Source: QHWK01 sp035259385
GTDB lineage: Bacteria > Acidobacteriota > Vicinamibacteria > Vicinamibacterales > CAVVIG01
Assembly (NCBI GenBank): GCA_035259385.1
Contig: DATFWL010000122.1
Coordinates: forward strand, 1 to 12,191
Direction: 5' to 3'
DNA: 12,191 bases
The notes under the pieces are model-generated. The model saw only the letters and a program-made list of their open reading frames with translations. It was not told the origin of the DNA and searched no databases. Below are positions 7,119 through 12,191 of this stretch, piece by piece (the stretch's first letter is position 1; the number at the start of each line of letters is the position of its first letter). The position numbers and the translations under genes were made by a program.

Positions 7119-7427
7119 GCCGGCCTGCATGACGCGAGGGTCACGCAGCATAACGCCGATAGCTCCATCTGTCGTCGCAGTGTTGAGGAGGGCCAGTCGA
7201 TCGCGAACTATGTCAATCAGAACGCCATGCCGCGGCTGTACGGACGCTGAGAAGTTCCGGCGCCGTGGAATGTCGAGCCCATCAACTCCGGCGTGAATCG
7301 ACGCTGGTCACACTATCGAAAGCTGTAGAGCACACGGCGCACGCGCGAAAGTCACCGCGATTCGTGCCGACCGTCGAATTGAACGCGTGACGATCGCAAA
7401 CGCTCGTTATAATGCCTCGCCACGACC
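7119..7427. other. Spacer before the kinase, with a possible gene tail
   Basis: No complete gene is seen. The frame that continues directly after the AraC stop encodes 43 residues up to TGA 7248-7250, ending SIANYVNQNAMPRLYGR. That ending looks like a natural protein C-terminus, but I cannot assign a family, and it has no start of its own. The rest, 7251-7385, is featureless until the kinase promoter. It may be a decayed gene end left by the same events that trimmed the neighbours. Confidence 0.3.
7386..7413 (+). promoter_or_regulatory. Promoter of the kinase gene with perfect TATAAT
   Basis: TATAAT at 7408-7413 is a perfect -10. CGTGAC (7386-7391), 16 bp upstream, is a poor -35. The predicted start near 7420 leaves only about 8 nt before ATG 7428 and no room for a Shine-Dalgarno sequence. 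Confidence 0.55.
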
Positions 7428-9770
7428 ATGCTCGAGCCGGGCGCGCGCCTCGGCCCGTACGAGATCATCGCCGCCATCGGATCGGGCGGCATGGGCGTGG
7501 TTTATCGAGCCCGTGACACGCGCCTGGAGCGCACCGTCGCGGTCAAGCTCGCCGGCGCGGCGATGACCGACGATTCACACGGACAACGGTTGCTGCGCGA
7601 GGCGCAGCACGCCTCCATCCTGAATCACCCGAACATCTGCACCCTTCACGAGATCGGAGAGGCGGACGGCCAGCCGTTCATCGTCCTCGAGTACGTCGAG
7701 GGCCAGCCGTTGAACGCACTGATCCGGAAGGGCGGGCTGGCGCTCAACGACCTCATCTCGTTTGGATCGCAGCTCGCTGACGCCCTCGATCACGCGCACG
7801 AGCACGGCATCGTGCACCGCGACCTCAAACCGGCCAACGTGGTCGTCACGCCCGATCATCGCGTCAAGGTGCTCGATTTCGGCCTCTCCCAGCGGGTCTG
7901 GCATGAGGGAGCCGCCTACTCCGCGACCAGGCCCGCGACGAAGGCCGGCGTCGCCGGGACGATCGCCTACATGGCACCGGAGGCGCTGCGCGGCGCCCCC
8001 GCCGACGCGCGATGCGACATCTGGGCGCTCGGCGTGATCGTGTACGAGATGGCCACGGGGGCGCCGCCGTTCGACGGTCACACGGAATTCGAGTTGAGCT
8101 CCCGCATTCTGCACGAACCCCCGCCTGAACCGCCGGCGTTTGTTCCGGCCGGCATTCGAGCGATCATCAACCGATGCCTCGCGAAGAACCCGGACGAACG
8201 GTTTCAGCACGCTGCCGACGTTCGCACTGCCTTTCGCGAGCTGTCGTCGGACCGAGCGCGATCCGCGGCGGGATCGGCAGGGTACGGTCCACGCTGGTTG
8301 GTTGGCACCGTACTCCTGGTGCTGCTGGCAGCAGGAGTCGTTCTCGGTCCCATGCGATCAATGCTGTCGCGAAATCTGTCGAATGCGTCCCGGGCGCCGG
8401 AATCGCTGGCGGTCCTGCCGCTCGAGAACCTGTCACACGACGAGCGACAGGAGTACCTCGCCGACGGCATGACCGACGCGCTGATCACGACGCTGTCGAA
8501 GCTCGGCGGATGGCGCGTCATCTCCAGGACATCGGTGATGCAATACAAAGGCGTGCGCAAGCCGCTGCCCGAGATCGCCCGGACGCTCGCTGTCGACGAC
8601 ATCATCGAGGGTTCCGTCCTGCAGGCCGGCGACCGCGTCCGGATCAGCGCGCAATTGATCAAGGCCGCGCAGGACCAGCACTTGTGGGCCGAGTCGTACG
8701 AGCGCGACGCGCGCGACATCTTCCGGCTTCAATCCGACGTCGCGGAGGCGGTCGCCACCCAGATTCGCGGTACGCTTCAGCCGCCGGACCAGCAGCGGAT
8801 GCAGGCCCGAGCGCCGGCGAATCCGGCTGCCTATGACCTGTATCTGCGCGGTCGCTACCACGTGAATCAGTTCACCGGTCCGAACGTCAACCAGGCCATC
8901 GCCGACTTTCAAAAGGGTATCGATCTCGAGCCGACCTACGGTCTGCTCTTCGCCGGCTTGGCTGACGCCTACTACTATCTGTCGAGCGTCTACGTCTCGC
9001 CGCGCGACATGATGCCCAAGATTCGGGCGGCGGCGACAAGAGCGCTGCAGCTTGACGAGCGACTTGCCGAAGCGCACACCGACCTGGCGCTCGTCAGTCA
9101 GGGATACGACTATGACTGGCCGCAGGCCGAAGCGCACTACAAGCGCGCCCTCGAGCTCAGTCCGAACTATGCCGCGGCGCGCGAAATGTACGGCGCGCAT
9201 CTATCCTATCGCGGCCGCTTTGCGGAGTCGCGCGAGCAGTTCAATCTCGCGCACACCCTCGATCCTCTGACGCCACGGATTGAAGTCGCGGCTGTTGTGC
9301 CATTGTTGTACGAAGGTCGCTACGACGAGTGTATCCAGCGGTTGCGCACGATGATCGCAACGTTCCCTGACTTCTATCCCGTCCACGCGAACCTCGGCAT
9401 CGCCTACGTCGAGCAGGGGAAGTTCGGGGAGGCGATTGGAGAGCTCGAACGAGCGCGCCAATTGGAGAACCCCCCTTGGGTGTCGGGGTGGCTCGGTCAC
9501 GCCTACGCGAGGGCAGGCCGCCGCGCGGACGCGATGCGGATCCTCTCTGATCTTCGTGGCAAGGCAGCCCACGAGTACGTCCTGCCTTACAGCATCGCGA
9601 TTATCTACATTGCCTTGGGCGACCGCGACGAGGCGTTCAATTGGCTCGAGGGGGGCTACGACCTTCGAGACGAGCAGTTGACGGCCCTGAAAGTCGATCC
9701 AGTTTTTGCGCCGCTGCGCGGCGATCAACGGTTCTCGAGTCTTCTCCATCGAGTCGGGCTCGATCGATGA
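7428..9770 (+). CDS. Membrane Ser/Thr protein kinase with TolB-like region and TPR repeats
   Basis: This 780-residue signalling protein is of a type common in Acidobacteriota. The PknB-like kinase domain covers about 11-272 with all key parts: glycine loop GSGGMGVVYRA (18-28), AVKL with lysine 40, HRDLKPANV (130-138, catalytic Asp132), DFG (150-152), APE (183-185), and RCLAKNPDERF (249-259). One membrane helix follows at about 290-308. The rest should therefore be periplasmic, although in some relatives this topology is untested. Residues 325-450 (AVLPLENLS, ADGMTDALITTLSKL, IIEGSVLQAGDRVRISAQLI) match the TolB-N-terminal-like/FlgO-like region usually found in such kinases and in CadC-like regulators. 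Several TPRs fill about 465-745 (for example AEAHYKRALELSPNYAAA, GKFGEAIGELERARQLE), implying partner binding. The gene is complete and preceded by its own promoter; targets are unknown. It converges on a fragment of a second kinase. Confidence 0.95.
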   Translation: MLEPGARLGPYEIIAAIGSGGMGVVYRARDTRLERTVAVKLAGAAMTDDSHGQRLLREAQHASILNHPNICTLHEIGEADGQPFIVLEYVEGQPLNALIRKGGLALNDLISFGSQLADALDHAHEHGIVHRDLKPANVVVTPDHRVKVLDFGLSQRVWHEGAAYSATRPATKAGVAGTIAYMAPEALRGAPADARCDIWALGVIVYEMATGAPPFDGHTEFELSSRILHEPPPEPPAFVPAGIRAIINRCLAKNPDERFQHAADVRTAFRELSSDRARSAAGSAGYGPRWLVGTVLLVLLAAGVVLGPMRSMLSRNLSNASRAPESLAVLPLENLSHDERQEYLADGMTDALITTLSKLGGWRVISRTSVMQYKGVRKPLPEIARTLAVDDIIEGSVLQAGDRVRISAQLIKAAQDQHLWAESYERDARDIFRLQSDVAEAVATQIRGTLQPPDQQRMQARAPANPAAYDLYLRGRYHVNQFTGPNVNQAIADFQKGIDLEPTYGLLFAGLADAYYYLSSVYVSPRDMMPKIRAAATRALQLDERLAEAHTDLALVSQGYDYDWPQAEAHYKRALELSPNYAAAREMYGAHLSYRGRFAESREQFNLAHTLDPLTPRIEVAAVVPLLYEGRYDECIQRLRTMIATFPDFYPVHANLGIAYVEQGKFGEAIGELERARQLENPPWVSGWLGHAYARAGRRADAMRILSDLRGKAAHEYVLPYSIAIIYIALGDRDEAFNWLEGGYDLRDEQLTALKVDPVFAPLRGDQRFSSLLHRVGLDR

Positions 9771-9774
9771 TCGC

Positions 9775-10015
9775 CTCGCCGGGAACGAGCACCAGACTCG
9801 AGAGCTGATAGGGGCCGGTGTCCAGGCGGCAGGGCGACGCACGCGTGCAACCGTCGCGTGTACGCTGCATCGATCGCCTGAAGCGCCGCGGCAACCTCCG
9901 CACTCCGGCTGAAACGCTGCGCCGGATTCTTTGCGAGACATCGGAGTATGACGTCAGCCAGCGCCGGCGATTCGAGTGGATCGAGCAACACTTCGGCGCC
10001 CGATCTGCGTCTCAG
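9775..10015 (-). pseudogene. C-terminal fragment of a second Ser/Thr kinase
   Basis: The minus frame through 9991 encodes LLDPLESPALADVILRCL, then AKNPAQRFSRSAEVAAALQAID. This is the last helical subdomain (XI) of a bacterial Ser/Thr kinase, with the invariant arginine in AQRF; compare RCLAKNPDERFQ in the intact kinase next door. Nothing of the ATP or catalytic lobes is present. Immediately upstream the sequence becomes the transporter remnant at about 10010-10018, so the fragment cannot be active. Downstream of the helix the frame continues (AAYTRRLHACVALPPG) into sequence overlapping the end of the plus-strand kinase, with no recognisable domain. It is a distinct sequence, not a copy of the neighbour, so it is a relic of a paralogous gene joined to the transporter by deletion. 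Confidence 0.65.
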
Positions 10016-10895
10016 ACAGCAGCCGGCTGTTACTGAGCTTCAGCGTCTGAATTCCGTACGAGAGACCGAATACCGACGTGAAGTAGAACGTGGACGACTC
10101 TGCCATCGCGCAGAGCAGCACCTGCACCGTTGGTACTTTGCAGCGCTCCAGCACCGCGAGCAGTGGCACGCGCTCAGGCGCTGCGTGCTGCAGCGCGCGC
10201 TCGAATATCGGAGACTCCTTCGCGTTCATGCGGACGTATAAGCTGATCGCAAAGATGGGCGCGCTCGCGATGAACGGCAGACGCCACGCCCACGACTGCA
10301 CGTGTTCGGGCGGTAGCGCCCTGACGGCAAACGCCGCGACCGCGCCGAGCACGGTGCCGGTGGCGGCGCCGCTCGACACGAACGCCGCAAACAAACCGCG
10401 AGCGTTGCCGGGCGCGCTCTCCATCGCGAGCAGCGGTCCCGCGGCCGATTCGCCGCCCAACGAGAGACCCTGAAGGAACCGAAGGCAGACCAGGACAATC
10501 GGCGCGGCGATGCCGATCTGCGCGTAGGTCAGCGTCAACCCGATGGCCGTCGTCGAGGCGCCCATCAGCACCAGCGTGGACACCATGATCGGCTTGCGTC
10601 CGATGCGATCGCCGAAGTGCGAAGAACACCCCGCCAATCGGGCGCGCGGCGAATCCCACTGCGAACACACCGAAGACGGCAATCGTGCCGGCGAGCGGGC
10701 TCAGCGCGGGAAAGAACAGCGCGTTGAAAGCGAGCGGCGCGAGAAATCCGTACACGAGAAGTCGTACCACTCGATGGTCGTGCCGAGGAAGCACGACACG
10801 AGCATCCGGCGGTTGGGCGCGCTGATGACGGCAACGCCGGTGCGCTGGATATCGGCCTGCGGTACGGCTGCTTCAATCGCGATGTGACACCCCAC
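10010..10895 (-). pseudogene. MHS-type MFS transporter, two frameshifts and missing C-terminal half
   Basis: This was a proton-coupled inner-membrane symporter of the metabolite:H+ symporter type (normally about 430 residues, 12 helices). From GTG 10895 the first frame gives ISAPNRRMLVSCFLG, then TTIEWYDF. Near 10756-10763 the homology moves to a second frame (LVYGFLAPLAFNALFFPAL, later GFAARPIGGVFF). At about 10610-10620 it moves again to a third (HFGDRIGRKPIMV, the family's loop 2-3 signature, then RFLQGLSLGGE and later helices to SYGIQTLKLSNSRLLS). It then stops and runs into a kinase fragment. The first shift fits loss of one T in the WYDFFVYG codons, and the second fits loss of two bases in GGVFFAHFGD. 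About a third of the protein is gone. The start lies about 20 bp after the decarboxylase stop, so the pair was once an operon, suggesting import of an aromatic acid. Confidence 0.8.
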
Positions 10896-10915
10896 GGTCC
10901 GACTACGGCCGAACA

Positions 10916-11759
10916 CTACGTACTGACCAGTACATCCACCACGATCGGCACGGACGACTGGAGCGCCCTGCTCAGCGCAGGCGCGAGATCCTGTGGCCGT
11001 TCGATTCGTACGCCGGTGCACCCCAGCGCGCTCGCGAGCCCGACGAAATCAATGCCTGGCAGCTTCGTACCGACAAGCCGTTTGATGGTGAAGTGCGACG
11101 AGAATTCGGCAAGCGCGGCGTAGCCGCCGTTGTTGACGATGACGACGGTGACGGGCAGCTTCAGGTCAGCGGCGGACCACAACGCCTGAATCGAGTACAT
11201 CGACGAGCGACGGATCGGGATGCAACGAGTGGCTCACGGTGTGCCGGCGCACCGCCTCGGTCGTTCGGTCCCAGTCGTCGACAGGGATCGAGACGAACGT
11301 CGGCCCGCACGGCGCCTGCATCGCCACGTTGTAAGCTCTGGCAATTGCCGCGGGCACGTCTTCGCCGCGCGCAGGCTCGATTGCCCACTTCACGTAGGGT
11401 TCCGGGAGCTTCGTCGCCTCGCTCGCAAACAGGAATGGCTCGTACGGCAGGATGGAGCGCGCCTGCTGGCCGGCGGTGATCACGAGCGGCGTGCGGTTGC
11501 GATAGGCGGTGAAGATGTTGCCCATCGCGTGACCCACGCCAGCGGCCGAGTGCAGGTTGATGAGCGCCGCATTCCGCGTCCCCTGCGCGTCGCCGTCGGC
11601 CATCCCCACGACGACCGACTCCTGCAACCCGAGCACGTAGCGGAAATCGTCGGGAAAGTCCCGGAACAGCGGCAGCTCGGTCGAACCGGGATTGCCAAAA
11701 ATGGTCGTCATCCCCAGCTCGCGCAGGAGGCACACCGCGGCCTCGCGGACAGTCGGCAT
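10916..11759 (-). pseudogene. Benzoylformate decarboxylase-like ThDP enzyme with central deletion
   Basis: The ancestor decarboxylated an alpha-keto acid such as benzoylformate (mandelate pathway) using thiamine diphosphate. The first 190 or so residues are the intact Pyr domain: FGNPGSTELP with Ser26, GLQESVVVGMADG with Glu47, and NLHSAAGVGHAMGN with His70. These numbers equal the catalytic residues of Pseudomonas putida benzoylformate decarboxylase as I remember them. After HPDPSLVD the frame ends soon at a stop (VVVRR). In another frame from ATG 11200 the last 94 residues resume: MYSIQALWSAADLKLPV, VIVNNGGY, and a tail ending in DVLVST. Missing are the whole central domain (with the second catalytic histidine, His281) and the GDG half of the ThDP-Mg motif; the NN half remains. 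About 240 codons were lost in a deletion at about 11195-11205. No single frame joins the pieces, so no active enzyme can be made. Confidence 0.82.
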
Positions 11760-11769
11760 CGTGTCCGGA

Positions 11770-11791
11770 ATTATGGTTCGGTGGCGCTCAG
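11770..11791 (-). promoter_or_regulatory. Possible promoter of the decarboxylase gene
   Basis: On the minus strand CATAAT (11775-11770) lies 10 nt before ATG 11759, with TTGTTC starting 22 nt upstream of it (16-bp spacer; the box extends slightly beyond this entry). Transcription would begin within about 4 nt of the ATG, so a near-leaderless message is likely. Confidence 0.35.
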
Positions 11792-11936
11792 GAACAAAAC
11801 GTGACGCTTCCTATCGGCGCACCTGCGACTGATATCCGAGCCTCGCGTGTTCTCGGCGGCCGCCGCGCATGTCCAAGAAGCCGCCGATCGTCTTGGGATT
11901 CAGCTTTCGCGTCACCCGTTGTATCGTTACGACGCT

Positions 11937-12191
11937 ATGACACAGTTATCACGACGCGAATTCACTGTTGCCGTTCTCGGTGCGGGCGCAGCCGCGACGC
12001 GTGCCGCACAGGCCGCGCCTCTCTCGCCGACGACGCGCTCGATGCAGACTCCTGGCCGTGCGAGCACGGACGCGCACGACGCGCTGGCGGCGCTGACGCT
12101 CGCCGACGCGGCGGCGCGTCTGCGCGCCGGAACCGTCACCTCGGTCGATCTGGTGAACGCCTGTCTCGCCCGGATCGACATCTACAATCCG
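11937..12191 (+). CDS. Tat-exported amidase, N-terminal part
   Basis: The frame opens at ATG 11937 and runs off the right edge after 85 codons. MTQLSRREFTVAVLGAGAAA is a twin-arginine signal (SRREF followed by a hydrophobic stretch), with a likely AxA cleavage site near residue 26 (AAQA). From about residue 51, ALTLADAAARLRAGTVTSVD and LVNACLARIDIYNP match the N-terminal helices of the amidase signature family (GatA/AtzF-like Ser-Ser-Lys hydrolases). In such proteins the catalytic Ser-cis-Ser-Lys lies further on and outside the window, so substrate and activity cannot be judged. It is divergent from the broken decarboxylase gene across a 177-bp gap. No ribosome binding site is evident; a weak TATCGT (11922-11927) lies 9 nt upstream. 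Confidence 0.85.
   Translation, partial: MTQLSRREFTVAVLGAGAAATRAAQAAPLSPTTRSMQTPGRASTDAHDALAALTLADAAARLRAGTVTSVDLVNACLARIDIYNP

Noticed and set aside
8433..9200. Minus-strand frame of 255 codons inside the kinase gene
   Set aside because: Antisense shadow of the TolB-like and TPR region, with no domain of its own.
1..12191. Possible CRISPR array, tRNA/rRNA genes, insertion sequence or attachment site
   Set aside because: No spaced direct repeats beyond the four 11-bp units, no cloverleaf or rRNA-like stretches, no transposase or integrase frames and no terminal inverted repeats were seen.

Overview
The window is GC-rich (by eye over 60%) bacterial DNA. Its gene set is a TonB-dependent receptor with an N-terminal carboxypeptidase-regulatory-like domain, a DUF4159 protein, a membrane Ser/Thr kinase with a TolB-like region and TPRs, a TIGR00027-type methyltransferase, and a Tat-exported amidase. 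This mix points to a soil Acidobacteriota, probably near the Vicinamibacteria. That placement is inferred from gene content, not from a marker gene.

Layout. Positions 1-626 hold no recognisable gene but carry four heptamers at 11-bp spacing, like an OmpR/PhoB-type box. An intact TonB-dependent receptor (627-3437, +) converges on a secreted DUF4159 protein (3549-4373, -). Next is a short wrecked toxin gene (4500-4872, +): a proline-rich APPVYRP leader, then, out of frame, the zinc-binding PCxxC half of a nucleic-acid-deaminase-like toxin domain. A hairpin terminator separates it from a TetR regulator-methyltransferase operon on the minus strand (6392-4908). The tetR promoter has its -35 box inside a perfect 12-4-12 palindrome, which implies autorepression. 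On the other side of that operator is an AraC-type regulator without its DJ-1/PfpI sensor domain (about 6597-7118, +). An intact kinase-TPR gene follows (7428-9770, +).

From 9775 to 11759 the minus strand is a chain of broken genes. Read in transcription order they are a benzoylformate decarboxylase with its middle deleted, an MHS-type MFS transporter with two frameshifts and no C-terminal half, and the tail of a second Ser/Thr kinase. The window ends in the start of an exported amidase (11937 onward, +).

Working links. TetR probably controls itself and the methyltransferase. The decarboxylase and transporter were once an operon for taking up and processing an aromatic alpha-keto acid. Five of about eleven genes have lost whole domains, while their neighbours (receptor, DUF4159, methyltransferase, TetR, kinase) read cleanly. 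Either this is a region of active gene decay or the assembly has dropped segments. Several genes have a -10 element only about 6-14 nt before the start codon, which suggests leaderless or nearly leaderless transcripts.
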